Assembly (NCBI GenBank): GCA_040882845.1
Contig: JBBEAM010000007.1
Span: forward strand, 62,001 to 126,000
Origin: JBBEAM01 sp040882845
GTDB lineage: Bacteria > Pseudomonadota > Alphaproteobacteria > Kiloniellales > DSM-21159
Reading direction: 5' to 3'
Length of the DNA stretch: 64,000 bases
A model generated the notes under the pieces. The model worked only from the letters and a program-made list of their open reading frames with translations, made no database searches and had not been told where the DNA came from. Every line of letters begins with the position of its first letter. Positions within the stretch are counted from its first letter, which is position 1. Of the stretch, positions 1 to 8,374 are shown in pieces. Made by a program: the position numbers and the translations under genes.

Positions 1-1661
1 GCGATCTGTTCGACGACGCGCCCGACCACGGGTGCGGTCACCCAGCCGCCGGTGGCGTAGCCGTGGGTGGCCTCGGTCGGTTGCGGCTCGTCGACCATGG
101 CGAAGATCACGTAGCGCGGATCGTCCATCGGGAAGCCGGCGAGGAAGGAGGCGATGCGCGCGTCGTCGTCGTAGCTGCCGCTGGGCTTGAGCTTGTCGGC
201 GGTGCCGGTCTTGCCGCCGACCAGATAGCCGGGCGCGTCGGCTTTGCGGCCGGTACCGTGCTGCACCACCAGACGGGTCAGCCAGCGCATCTGCGCCGAG
301 GTCGTCTGGCTCATCACCCGTCGGCCGGGCACGGTCTCGCCGGGCAGGCGCTTGAGCAGGGTCGCGGGCAGCAGCTGGCCGCCGTTGATCACCGCGCCCA
401 TCGCCCGGGTCACCTGCAGGGGAGTGACCGCGATGCCGTGGCCATAGGCGATGGTCATGGTGTTGATCTCGCGCCAGGTCGACGGGATCATCGGCTGGCC
501 GACTTCGGGCAGCTCAAAGGAGGTGGCGCGCAACAGGCCGAGCTCGCCGAGGAAGCGCTGCTGGCCTTCGGTGCCGACGTCCATCGCCATGTGCACCGAG
601 CCGATGTTGCTCGAATACATGAAGATCTCGGGGAGCGAGAGCCAGCGGTTCTTGGGGTGGAAGTCGTTGATCGTGAAGCGGGCGATGCGGATCGGCTTGC
701 TGGTGTCGTAGCCGCTCTCAAGGGACACCGCGCCGGCTTCCAGGGCCATCGCGGTGGTGAAGATCTTGAACACCGAGCCGACCTCGTAGACGCCCAGGGT
801 GGCGCGGTTGAAGCGGGCGTCGGCGGGGGCCTCGCCGGGCGCGCCGGGATCGAAGCTTGGCAGCGAGGTCATGGCGAGGATCTCGCCGGTCTTGGCGTCC
901 ATCACGAGGCCGGCGGCGCCGATGCCCTGGAATTCCTGCATTGCGGCCTGCAGTTCGCGGGTCAGGACGTGCTGCACCCGGATGTCGATGCTGAGCTGCA
1001 GCGGCGTGCTGGAGCCGCGCAGCAGATCGTCGAAGGACTGCTCCAGCCCAGCGATGCCGCGGTTGTCGACGTTATTGAAGCCGACGATGTGAGCCGCCAG
1101 CGCACCTTGCGGATAAACCCGGGACTGCTCGCGCAGGAAATAGAGGCCGGGGATGCCCAGCGCGTTGACCTCCGCCTGCTGGCGCGGCGTCAGGTTGCGC
1201 TTCAGCCAGACGAAGCTGCGGTCGGCGCCGAGCCGCGCCGTCAGCTCGGAGGCCGAGAACTCCGGCAGCACGCCGGCGACCAGGGTGGCCGCGGCCTCGG
1301 GATCGAGGATCTGGCGCGGGTTGGCATAGAGCGAAGAGCTCGGAAGGGTGGTCGCCAGGATCGCGCCGTTGCGGTCGACGATATTGGCGCGGCCGGTCTC
1401 CAGCGGCGCATCGGGCGAGGCATCCGCCAGGCTCGGCTCGTTGCCTTGGGTCAGCATGGCGAGGTCGAACAGCCGCACGCCGATCGCGGCGAAGGCGAAC
1501 AGGAAGATCAGCGCGGCGATCACCAGCCGGGTCTTGCCGGTTTCCATCGACTGCTTGGCGCTGCCCTCCAGCGCGACGAAGGTCTGCGCGTTCGGCCCGA
1601 CATCGAGGCCGCAGGGCGAGCGCAGGGCGATCTCGGGTTTGTCGCTGCGGCGGCCGATCAT
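1..1661 (-). CDS. ftsI: Peptidoglycan D,D-transpeptidase FtsI (PBP3), 3' end outside window
   Basis: This is the septal class B penicillin-binding protein, which cross-links peptidoglycan during division. The gene runs off the left edge, so 553 codons are visible and the C-terminus is missing. After a short cytoplasmic tail there is one membrane segment at about residues 45-65, then the PBP dimerisation region, then the transpeptidase domain. All three active-site motifs are visible: S296-V-F-K299 with the acylated serine, S350-S-N352, and K484-T-G-T. The ATG overlaps the ftsL stop by four bases, which is typical of a translationally coupled dcw cluster. It is transcribed with ftsL, rsmH and mraZ. 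The identification is firm; only the C-terminus cannot be judged. Confidence 0.96.
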   Translation of the reverse strand, partial: MIGRRSDKPEIALRSPCGLDVGPNAQTFVALEGSAKQSMETGKTRLVIAALIFLFAFAAIGVRLFDLAMLTQGNEPSLADASPDAPLETGRANIVDRNGAILATTLPSSSLYANPRQILDPEAAATLVAGVLPEFSASELTARLGADRSFVWLKRNLTPRQQAEVNALGIPGLYFLREQSRVYPQGALAAHIVGFNNVDNRGIAGLEQSFDDLLRGSSTPLQLSIDIRVQHVLTRELQAAMQEFQGIGAAGLVMDAKTGEILAMTSLPSFDPGAPGEAPADARFNRATLGVYEVGSVFKIFTTAMALEAGAVSLESGYDTSKPIRIARFTINDFHPKNRWLSLPEIFMYSSNIGSVHMAMDVGTEGQQRFLGELGLLRATSFELPEVGQPMIPSTWREINTMTIAYGHGIAVTPLQVTRAMGAVINGGQLLPATLLKRLPGETVPGRRVMSQTTSAQMRWLTRLVVQHGTGRKADAPGYLVGGKTGTADKLKPSGSYDDDARIASFLAGFPMDDPRYVIFAMVDEPQPTEATHGYATGGWVTAPVVGRVVEQI

Positions 1662-2239
1662 TGCTGCGCCCCCGTGCGAATCAGCTGCACCGGCTGGCCC
1701 ACGCCGCCGCCGCTCTGCTGAGCGATGGGCAGGGGTTTGCCGGTAACCGGATTGACCGGGCGGTCGTCCGACGCGGGTTGGCTCGCCGCGCGCTGTGGTG
1801 CGGGCGCGGATGTAGACTGGGGTGCGGACTGGCGCGCGGACTGCGGCGCGGCGGGCGCTTCGACGGCCACCGCCTCGATCAGATTGCCGATGCCATCGGC
1901 AGCGGGGGCGTTTGTGGTGGCGGGCGCGGAGGCCTCCTGCGCTGGCGCCGGCAGTTCGGGCGCCGGGGCCTGCGGCACCTCGCCGAAACTGGCGATCTGC
2001 GCGGCTTGGATGGGTTTCAGCTCGAGGTAGCGGTCGGCCAGCTCGGCGATCCGCGCCGGGCGGTTGAGATAGCTCCACTCGGCCTTGAGCACCTGAATGG
2101 CTTCCTGGTCGCGCAGGATCTCGCCGTGCACCTCTGCGAGCTGCTCCTCGAGGTCCTGCACCTCGTGCTTGATCTCGTAGAGGAAGATCGCGGCGACGGC
2201 GATGGCGGCCAGCCAGAAGACCATGGAGAGCCGGATCAT
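1658..2239 (-). CDS. ftsL: Cell division protein FtsL
   Basis: A 193-residue bitopic membrane protein with a single hydrophobic segment at about residues 5-20 followed by a heptad-like stretch to about residue 60, the layout of FtsL, which forms the FtsQLB divisome subcomplex. The second half is a long Ala/Pro/Gln-rich, probably disordered periplasmic tail, longer than in enterobacterial FtsL but usual in alphaproteobacteria. Assignment rests mainly on topology and on the position between rsmH and ftsI, because FtsL sequences are poorly conserved. ATGA overlaps join it to rsmH upstream and ftsI downstream. Confidence 0.88.
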   Translation of the reverse strand: MIRLSMVFWLAAIAVAAIFLYEIKHEVQDLEEQLAEVHGEILRDQEAIQVLKAEWSYLNRPARIAELADRYLELKPIQAAQIASFGEVPQAPAPELPAPAQEASAPATTNAPAADGIGNLIEAVAVEAPAAPQSARQSAPQSTSAPAPQRAASQPASDDRPVNPVTGKPLPIAQQSGGGVGQPVQLIRTGAQQ

Positions 2240-3192
2240 GCCCCGCCTCCCTGCGCCGCCGCAGCTGCGAGGCGCTCGGCGCCGCGTAGCCGGGCGGAGC
2301 GTGCGCGCGGGTTGCTGCGGGTCTCCGCCTCGCTGGGCTTGATCGCGCCGCGCGAAATCAGATCGAAACTGGCCGGGCCTTCCGGCTCGGCGAAGGGCAG
2401 ATGCCGCGAGCCCTGCGGGCGCTGGAGGCTGCGCTCGCGCAGGAAGCTCTTGACGATGCGATCCTCCAGAGAGTGGAAGGACACCACCGCGATCCGCCCG
2501 CCGGGGGCGAGCAGTTTCTCGGCCGCGCGCAGGCCGCGCTCGAGCTCGCCGAGCTCGTCGTTCACATAGATGCGCAGGCCCTGGAAGGTGCGGGTCGCCG
2601 GATCGATCTTGTCCTTGCTCTGCCTGACCGTGCGGCGGACGATTTCGGCCAGCGCCAGGGTGCGCTCGATCGGCTGCTCGGCCCGGGCGGCGACGATGGC
2701 GCGCGCGACCTGGCGGGCCTTCCGCTCCTCGCCGTAGCGGCGCAGAATCTCGGCCAGCTCCTTTTCCTCGTAGGTGTTGACCACCTCGGCTGCGGTCAGT
2801 CCCTCGGCGGCCATGCGCATGTCGAGCGGGCCGTCGTGCTGAAAGGAGAAGCCGCGCGCGGCGTCGTCGAGCTGCGGCGAGGAGACGCCGAGGTCGAGGG
2901 CGATGCCGTCGACCAGGGTGACGCCCGCAAGGCCGAGCAGGCTGTCCATGGCGCCGAAGGCGCCTTCGATCAGGATCAGGCGGTTTGCGTGGTCGCGGGC
3001 CAGGGTCTCGCCGGCGGCGATGGCGGCGCGGTCGCGGTCGATGGCATAGACCGTGCAATCGGCGGCTTCGAGCAGCGCCCGGCTGTAGCCGCCGCGCCCG
3101 AAGGTGCCGTCGACGTAGATGCCGCCGTCGCGCGGCTGCAGCAGGTCGAGGACTTCCTGCAGCATGACGGGTTTGTGGACGCCGCCGGACAT
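2236..3192 (-). CDS. rsmH: 16S rRNA (cytosine-1402-N4)-methyltransferase RsmH
   Basis: An S-adenosylmethionine-dependent methyltransferase (318 residues) that modifies C1402 in the decoding centre of 16S rRNA; the gene is also known as mraW. The N-terminus reads HKPVMLQEVLDLL and is followed by the SAM-binding motif DGTFGRGGYS. Further on come the LDLGVSSPQLDD block and, near the end, the family motif VVSFHSLEDRIVK. The start was chosen at the ATG that touches the mraZ stop (one-base overlap) and gives the canonical N-terminus; reading further upstream would only enter another frame of mraZ. The end overlaps ftsL by four bases. Confidence 0.97.
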   Translation of the reverse strand: MSGGVHKPVMLQEVLDLLQPRDGGIYVDGTFGRGGYSRALLEAADCTVYAIDRDRAAIAAGETLARDHANRLILIEGAFGAMDSLLGLAGVTLVDGIALDLGVSSPQLDDAARGFSFQHDGPLDMRMAAEGLTAAEVVNTYEEKELAEILRRYGEERKARQVARAIVAARAEQPIERTLALAEIVRRTVRQSKDKIDPATRTFQGLRIYVNDELGELERGLRAAEKLLAPGGRIAVVSFHSLEDRIVKSFLRERSLQRPQGSRHLPFAEPEGPASFDLISRGAIKPSEAETRSNPRARSARLRGAERLAAAAAQGGGA

Positions 3193-3656
3193 CAGCTCTG
3201 CTCCGGCTTGCGCAGGGAAATCGTCAGGCCGCGCTCGCTGGTGCGCTGGCGGCGCTCTTCCTTGTAGGCGGAGAGGCGGGCCGGTTCCCAGATCCGGAAC
3301 ATCTGTCCGGCGCCGGAAAAGGCCGCGCGCTCGGTAATGCCGGCGCGCTGAATCAACTCGTCCGGCAGCATCACGCGACCCTCGCCATCGAAGGAGAGCT
3401 GATGGGAGTCGGAGAAGATCGTCGCGGCGAGATCTTCCTGATCGTCGGAGAAGAGATTGATGTCGGAGACGCTGTCGGCGAGCTGGGCCATGAAATCCAT
3501 GCTGCAGGCTTCGATCGCCTCGACCTTGTAGGAGTAGAAGGCGACGATTCCGGGGAAGGAGCAGCCGGCCAGAATCTGCCGGTAGGCCGCGGGGACGGAG
3601 ACACGGCCCTTGCGGTCGACCTTGTTCTCGAAGGTGCCGAGGAAAGGTTGCTGCAT
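3192..3656 (-). CDS. mraZ: Transcriptional regulator MraZ
   Basis: MraZ is a ring-forming DNA-binding protein that represses its own division-cluster promoter. The protein (154 residues) has two AbrB-like swapped-hairpin repeats, seen as DRKGRVSVPAAYR in the first half and DGEGRVMLPDEL in the second. I chose the ATG at 3656, which gives MQQPFLGTFENK and has a G-rich Shine-Dalgarno stretch just upstream, over a TTG three codons earlier. It is the first gene of the visible cluster. Four phased boxes that fit its known recognition sequence lie about 180-215 bases upstream of the start. Confidence 0.96.
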   Translation of the reverse strand: MQQPFLGTFENKVDRKGRVSVPAAYRQILAGCSFPGIVAFYSYKVEAIEACSMDFMAQLADSVSDINLFSDDQEDLAATIFSDSHQLSFDGEGRVMLPDELIQRAGITERAAFSGAGQMFRIWEPARLSAYKEERRQRTSERGLTISLRKPEQS

Positions 3657-3834
3657 GCCCCCCAAATGACGGCGGCCCGCGCCGTCTCCTCCCTGTCTCG
3701 CTGGGTGGCCGTCGCCACCCGTCTCGCGGCATCGCAGAGCCGTCGCCCGGCGATGCTCTCCGCCAGCGCTGGTTCAACCGGAACTCTTTGGAGTTGCAGG
3801 CCGACACGGCGCGTGCGGTCAGACTGCCCCGATA

Positions 3835-3874
3835 TGGGACGGTCTGGGATATCATGGGATATTATGGGTGTCAA
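3835..3874 (-). promoter_or_regulatory. Probable mraZ promoter with four MraZ boxes
   Basis: On the plus strand TGGGA, TGGGA, TGGGA and TGGGT occur at 3835, 3845, 3855 and 3865, exactly ten bases apart. MraZ of E. coli is known to bind TGGGN repeats separated by five bases. On the minus strand, the direction of mraZ, a perfect -35 hexamer TTGACA lies at 3874-3869. The -10 region about 17 bases on is weaker (TATCCC-like). The boxes therefore overlap the promoter, as expected for autoregulation. The rest of the gap 3657-4123 shows no gene and would form a long untranslated leader. Confidence 0.75.
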
Positions 3875-4123
3875 TGGTTCAGGAAGTATTAAGCGTGGGT
3901 AATAACAGTCAAAATCGAGCCGCGGCAAATGATCGTTCCGTTCATCTCGGGTCTGCTCAATGGAGCCTGCGAAAAGATTCGGGCGGATTTATGTTCTCCA
4001 AATGTTCACGAAATGATTTCACGGTTTTGGGAGTCGCATTTCTGCACCCCCAAGATCATGCGGAGGCCGCATTCTGCCGTTCTCATAGGTAAAAAAGCGG
4101 AAATATAGGATTATATTGAAAAA

Positions 4124-4520
4124 TGCCAGATGGCCTGTAAGCCGGGTTCTGTCCCGCCGCCGAAGCGGCATGGATGGCCATTCATCTGGGACGCCCGTTG
4201 CCGGACGCCTCGCGCAACCTACCCGGACGGCGGCGCGAAAACCCGCCTGGTCCAAGGATCTCTCCTTGGGACCTGCCGTCCCTACTCGGTTTTGCTCCCG
4301 GTGGGGTTTGCCCTGCCGCCCCTGTCGCCAGGGGCGCGGTGCGCTCTTACCGCACCCTTTCATCCTTACCCGCGGCGGCGAAGCCGATGCGGGCGGTTTG
4401 CTTTCTGTGGCACTTTCCCTGGGCTCGCGCCCGCCGGGGGTTACCCGGCACCGTGTTTCCGTGGAGCCCGGACTTTCCTCCCTTGCCGAAGCAAGAGCGG
4501 CCATCCGGCCATCTGGCGGG
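4124..4520 (-). ncRNA. rnpB: RNase P RNA (class A)
   Basis: This is the catalytic RNA of RNase P, which removes 5' leaders from tRNA precursors. On the minus strand the gene begins near 4518 with CCAGATGGCCGGATGG and contains the near-universal core GAGGAAAGTCCGGGCTCC at about 4485-4465. It ends near 4126 with GGCTTACAGGCCATCTGG, which can pair with the 5' end as helix P1. Length is typical. A T-rich stretch follows at about 4123-4119. The amidase gene on the same strand stops only about ten bases upstream, so the rnpB promoter must lie inside that coding sequence or transcription must read through. Exact ends are estimates within a few bases. Confidence 0.95.
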
Positions 4521-4526
4521 GTTGAG

Positions 4527-5204
4527 TTAAGCGCTTGCGGGCAGGCCGTCAATAAGCGCCGCGGTTTCGCCGTCGAGCGCGCCGGTGATGGCGGCGGGCC
4601 TGAAGCGGCGCTGGAAGGCGCGCAGCACCGCGGCGAAGTCTTCTTCCAGGTAGCCGTAGCCGAAGGCGGAGAGCCGCGCCTTGGCGGCGGTTTCCTCAAG
4701 CACCTGGCCGGGGCGCGGCAGGATGCCAAGGCCGGCGGCGGCGAGGCGGGGCCAGTCGAACAGCTCGCCCGGGTCTTCCTTGCGCAGCGGCGCCACGTCG
4801 GAGTGGCCAAGCACCCGATGGGAGGGGATGGGATGGCGCCGGCAAAGCTCCTCGGCTAGCCCGAGCAGGCTGCGCATCTGTGCCTCGGGGAAGGAACGGT
4901 AGCCGAACTCGTGGCCGGGATTGACCAGCTCGATGCCCAGGGAGCATCCGTTGACGTCGCTGTCGCCGCCCCAGCAGGCCAGACCGGCGTGCCAGGCGCG
5001 GCGGTCCTCGGGCACCATCTGGAACAGGCGCCCGTCCTCCTCGATCAGGTAGTGGGCCGAGACCTTGGCAGCGGGATCGCAGAGCCGCGCCAGGGCTTCG
5101 GCCCCGCTGCGCATGCCGGTGTAATGCAGCAGCAGGATATCCACGCTCCGGCCGGGGGAGCGTTCGTTGTGGTTGGGCGAGGGACGCTGTTCGATCTTCT
5201 GCAT
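4527..5204 (-). CDS. N-acetylmuramoyl-L-alanine amidase (AmpD/AmiD type)
   Basis: A 225-residue zinc amidase that cleaves the bond between N-acetylmuramic acid and L-alanine in peptidoglycan. The Amidase_2 fold covers about residues 18-150. The first zinc ligand is H27 in LLLHYTG, and the second histidine with the acidic ligand is in the block GHSDVAPLRKEDPG. A peptidoglycan-binding-like region follows at about residues 160-222. No signal peptide is evident, so it may act on cytoplasmic muropeptides like AmpD, though the domain layout is closer to AmiD. It sits 14 bases after an acyltransferase gene and just before rnpB on the same strand. Confidence 0.9.
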   Translation of the reverse strand: MQKIEQRPSPNHNERSPGRSVDILLLHYTGMRSGAEALARLCDPAAKVSAHYLIEEDGRLFQMVPEDRRAWHAGLACWGGDSDVNGCSLGIELVNPGHEFGYRSFPEAQMRSLLGLAEELCRRHPIPSHRVLGHSDVAPLRKEDPGELFDWPRLAAAGLGILPRPGQVLEETAAKARLSAFGYGYLEEDFAAVLRAFQRRFRPAAITGALDGETAALIDGLPASA

Positions 5205-5218
5205 GACTGAGCTTACCC

Positions 5219-6394
5219 CTATCCAGCCCGGGCGCGCAGCCAGCGGCGCGCCGGAAGCTCGATGGCATGGTGCAGCAGGACCGCGAAGAGAAGGGAGCCG
5301 GCGAGGCCGCCGAGGATCAGGAAGCTCGCGGTGGCGAGCGGCGCGGCGGTCCAGAGGTTCTCACCGATCAGCAGCAGGCCGCCGTGCTTGAGCGCGCCGG
5401 CCAGGGTCAGCAGGACGATCCAGTGTCCGAGATAGAGGGCATAGGAAATGCGCCCCAGCCAGAGCGCGCCGGGACGGGCGAGCAGACCGCCGCGCCCGGC
5501 GGGATCGTGGCCGCGTCCGGCCTCGGCGAAGATCAGCAGGGCGAGACCCGGCAGGATGTACCAGTCGCGCTCTCCCAGATAGCAGCCGAGCAGGATGCCG
5601 AGCCCGGCCAGGGGCAGGCCGAAACGCCGCCAATGGACATGCGCGCCGTAGCCCCTGGCGTGGAACTGCTGCAGGGCGATGCCGATCAGGAACTCGCAGC
5701 CGCCGCGAAACAGCCAGATGTAGCCGTAGCCATGGATGCCGGATTTCTGGAACGCGATCGTCAGGTAAGCCAGGGCGAAGGCGGCCAGCAGCAGCGCCAG
5801 CGCCGCGCTCCGGGGCAGCAGCGCGCGCCCCTCGGCGTCGGCCTCCCGGGCGCAGCGGCGCAGCAGCAGGACGATCAGCGGAAAGAGCAGATAGCAGGCC
5901 CACTCGATGCTGATCGACCAGTCCGGCACGTTCATCGCCAGCGGTCTGCGGTCGTGCCACCACATATGCACCAGGAAAATCCGCTCGATCACCGCCGGTG
6001 CGCCGCCGGTGCGTCCGGCGAAGCTCTGCTCCGGATGGACCGCAGTCACCAGAAAAAGGATATAGGGCACCCAGAGCGCCAGCATGAAGAGGTGCAGCGG
6101 ATAGATCCGGGCCACGCGGTAGAGCAGGTAGCGCCGCCAGGAAGGACCGTCAAGCGGCGCGCGCTCGCCGAGATAGACGTATGCCAGGATGAAGCCGCTG
6201 AGGATGAAGAAGAGATCGACGGCCATGCGGCCGTTGACGATCACCGGCTGCAGCAGCTCCAGGCTGCCCGGCAGAAGCCGGTCGAGCACGACCGCCAGGG
6301 CGTGGCGCTGGTGATAGAGCACAATGGTCAGGGCCGCCAGTCCGCGCAGTCCTTCCAGGGAGGCGAGGAAACGGCGGTCTTCCGGCCTGGGCAT
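5219..6394 (-). CDS. Acyltransferase 3 family membrane protein
   Basis: An integral membrane O-acyltransferase of the OafA/YrhL (acyltransferase 3) family, which transfers acyl groups to surface glycans or lipids; the acceptor cannot be told from sequence. The N-terminus carries the family block FLASLEGLRGLAALTIVLYHQRHAL with the conserved arginine and histidine. About ten hydrophobic segments follow, as well as the conserved FFILSGFILAY block. No SGNH domain is fused at the C-terminus. I prefer the ATG at 6394, four bases after the preceding stop, over a start at 6430 that would overlap the permease gene by 32 bases. The last residues are basic (ARRWLRARAG). Confidence 0.88.
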   Translation of the reverse strand: MPRPEDRRFLASLEGLRGLAALTIVLYHQRHALAVVLDRLLPGSLELLQPVIVNGRMAVDLFFILSGFILAYVYLGERAPLDGPSWRRYLLYRVARIYPLHLFMLALWVPYILFLVTAVHPEQSFAGRTGGAPAVIERIFLVHMWWHDRRPLAMNVPDWSISIEWACYLLFPLIVLLLRRCAREADAEGRALLPRSAALALLLAAFALAYLTIAFQKSGIHGYGYIWLFRGGCEFLIGIALQQFHARGYGAHVHWRRFGLPLAGLGILLGCYLGERDWYILPGLALLIFAEAGRGHDPAGRGGLLARPGALWLGRISYALYLGHWIVLLTLAGALKHGGLLLIGENLWTAAPLATASFLILGGLAGSLLFAVLLHHAIELPARRWLRARAG

Positions 6395-6398
6395 GGGT

Positions 6399-7286
6399 CT
6401 AGACGCGCTCGGCCTTGGGATCGGCGGCATCGGGCCGCCGCAGCACGATAATGCCGACGCCGATCAGGGTCAGGACCGCGCCGATCACGAAGACCAGGCT
6501 CAGAGTCTCGCCGAGCATCACGATGCCGGAGATCACGCCGAAAACCGGAATGATCAGGGTGAAGGACATGACGTCGTTGACGTTGTAGCGTTTCAACAGC
6601 CAGTACCAGCAGCCGTAGCCGAAGATCACCACGCCGAGGGAATTGTACAGGATCGCCAGGTAACCGCTGAGCGGGGCGGCGGCGATCGCCGCGATCTGCC
6701 CCTCCTCGAGCAGCCAGGAAGCGAGCAGCAGCTGCGGCACCGCCAGCAGCGCCACCCAGGCGTTGAGGCTCATCCCGTCGACCCCTCTCAGCAGCTTTAC
6801 CTGGATGTTGGTGACCGCCCAGACGCAGGCCGCGGCGATGATCAGGAAGAGGGAGAAATAGTTGCCCTGCAGTCCCGGCTCCCCGGCGATCACCACCACG
6901 CCGGCGAAGGCGACCGCCATGCCGAGGCCGCGCCGCCAGCCGAGCTTGTCCTTGAAGACGATGGAGGCGAGCAGGGCGGCGAAGGGCACCTGAAGCTGCA
7001 CGGCGATCACCGCGGTCGAGGCATCGACGTACTTGATGCCGCTGAACATCAGGCTGAAGTGCAGCAGCCCCAGGGTGAAGGATACGCCGATCACCTGCAG
7101 CCAGTTTCCGGTCGGCCGCTTGGCGAAGGGCACCAGGATCGCGGCCACTAGCATGAAGCGCAGGGCGATGAACAGGATCGGCGGGAACTCCGCCAGCCCG
7201 ATCTTGACCACCGCGAAGTTGACCCCCCACACCAGCACGATCAGCAGGAAGAGGCAGAGATGCAGCGGCTTGACGGCCAGGCTCAT
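6399..7286 (-). CDS. EamA/RhaT family permease (DMT superfamily)
   Basis: A 295-residue protein of ten predicted membrane helices forming two EamA repeats, the structure of drug/metabolite transporters that export amino acids or metabolites. The opening block LFLLIVLVWGVNFAVVKIGL and the second-repeat segment with ETLSLVFVIGAVLTLIGVGI are typical. The substrate is not predictable. The start ATG at 7286 lies 19 bases after the TerB-DnaJ gene stop, and the longer open frame upstream is only a shadow of that gene. It ends four bases before the acyltransferase start, so these genes probably form one transcript. Confidence 0.9.
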   Translation of the reverse strand: MSLAVKPLHLCLFLLIVLVWGVNFAVVKIGLAEFPPILFIALRFMLVAAILVPFAKRPTGNWLQVIGVSFTLGLLHFSLMFSGIKYVDASTAVIAVQLQVPFAALLASIVFKDKLGWRRGLGMAVAFAGVVVIAGEPGLQGNYFSLFLIIAAACVWAVTNIQVKLLRGVDGMSLNAWVALLAVPQLLLASWLLEEGQIAAIAAAPLSGYLAILYNSLGVVIFGYGCWYWLLKRYNVNDVMSFTLIIPVFGVISGIVMLGETLSLVFVIGAVLTLIGVGIIVLRRPDAADPKAERV

Positions 7287-7305
7287 CGGCGGCCCGCCTC
7301 CGCGA

Positions 7306-8049
7306 TCACAGCCCGCGCTCGCGCTTGATCTTGTCGTAGGCGGCGTTGATCGCGGCCAGCTTCTGGTTGGCGGTATCGACGAATTCCTGGGGCATGCCCT
7401 GGGCGACCAGCCGGTCCGGGTGATTCTCGCGCACCAGCTTGCGATGCTCCGCCTTGATCTCCTCGTCGCTGGCCTCCGGATCGATGCCGAGGATGTTGTA
7501 GGGGTGTTCCTCGGGTTCGCCGGTATTGGCGGCGCGCAGGCGGTCCCACTGCGAGGCCTCCAGGCCGAAAATCCGCGCCAGATCCTCGAGATAGGCAGCC
7601 TCCGCCTCGGTGACCTGGCCGTCGGCGCGGGCGATGTGGAACAGGCCGTTGAGCAGCTCCTCCAGTACCGCCGGGTTGTCGTTGAACATCCCGGCCAGCT
7701 GCTTGGCGTAGGGTTCGTAGCCGCGCGCATCCTTGCGCGCTTGGTCGAAGATCCGCCCGACGTTCTTCATCTCGGAGTCCGGGATGTGGAACACCTGCTT
7801 GAAAGCGGCGACCTCCTCGCGGGTCACCACGCCGTCGGCCTTGGCCATCTTGGCGCCGAGCACGATCACGCCGATGGTGAAGGCGACGTTCTTGGTGGCA
7901 TCGTCGCGGCCGTCGGGCGACGGCAGTTCGCCGACGGAATTGCGCATCGAATCCACGGCATGCCCGGCGACCACGCCCAGCACCGCGCCCAAGGGGCCGC
8001 CCAGCGCGAAGCCGGCGGCGCCGCCGACAATTTTACCCCAGATGGACAT
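7306..8049 (-). CDS. TerB and DnaJ domain protein (DjlA-like)
   Basis: A 247-residue protein with a glycine-rich hydrophobic N-terminal segment at about residues 6-30 (WGKIVGGAAGFALGGPLG). This is followed by a TerB-like helical domain at about 55-165 and a C-terminal J domain at about 180-245 with the HPD motif in ENHPDRL. J domains stimulate Hsp70/DnaK ATPase. The order membrane segment - TerB - DnaJ is that of DjlA, a membrane-anchored co-chaperone. It is the first gene of a minus-strand run that continues to rnpB. The 325-base gap upstream (8050-8374) separates it from a divergent acetyltransferase; I see no gene there. Confidence 0.9.
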   Translation of the reverse strand: MSIWGKIVGGAAGFALGGPLGAVLGVVAGHAVDSMRNSVGELPSPDGRDDATKNVAFTIGVIVLGAKMAKADGVVTREEVAAFKQVFHIPDSEMKNVGRIFDQARKDARGYEPYAKQLAGMFNDNPAVLEELLNGLFHIARADGQVTEAEAAYLEDLARIFGLEASQWDRLRAANTGEPEEHPYNILGIDPEASDEEIKAEHRKLVRENHPDRLVAQGMPQEFVDTANQKLAAINAAYDKIKRERGL

Positions 8050-8374
8050 AGCTAGAGTCCCTGCCTCTCGAAGTCACGCCCGCAGGGCGCATCCTGCCCT
8101 CGCGCAGCACCCAGGGTCCAGTTCCCTCTCGGCAAAACGCCTGTCTGCCGCGACAGGGTAAGGATCGGACCTTTGCAGGCCCTTGAAGGAGCGATGATTG
8201 CGTAATCGGCGGACCGGCCGGCATCGCCTTGACCGCGACTCGGAAATCGCCATCTGATGGAGAGCACGGCACGGACTCCCGCGCGGTCCGTCAAGAGGCC
8301 GCCGCCACAAGCGGAAAAAGACGGGATAAGGCCGAGCGAAAGGCGGACGGCCCGGTCACTTGAGGACGGATGCC

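Noticed and set aside
63..1721. Long plus-strand open frame of 552 codons opposite ftsI
   Set aside because: It is the complement of a clear FtsI coding sequence with all catalytic motifs; high GC content creates long antisense frames.
4116..4859. Several plus-strand frames of 118-247 codons
   Set aside because: They lie over RNase P RNA and the amidase gene on the opposite strand and have no features of their own.
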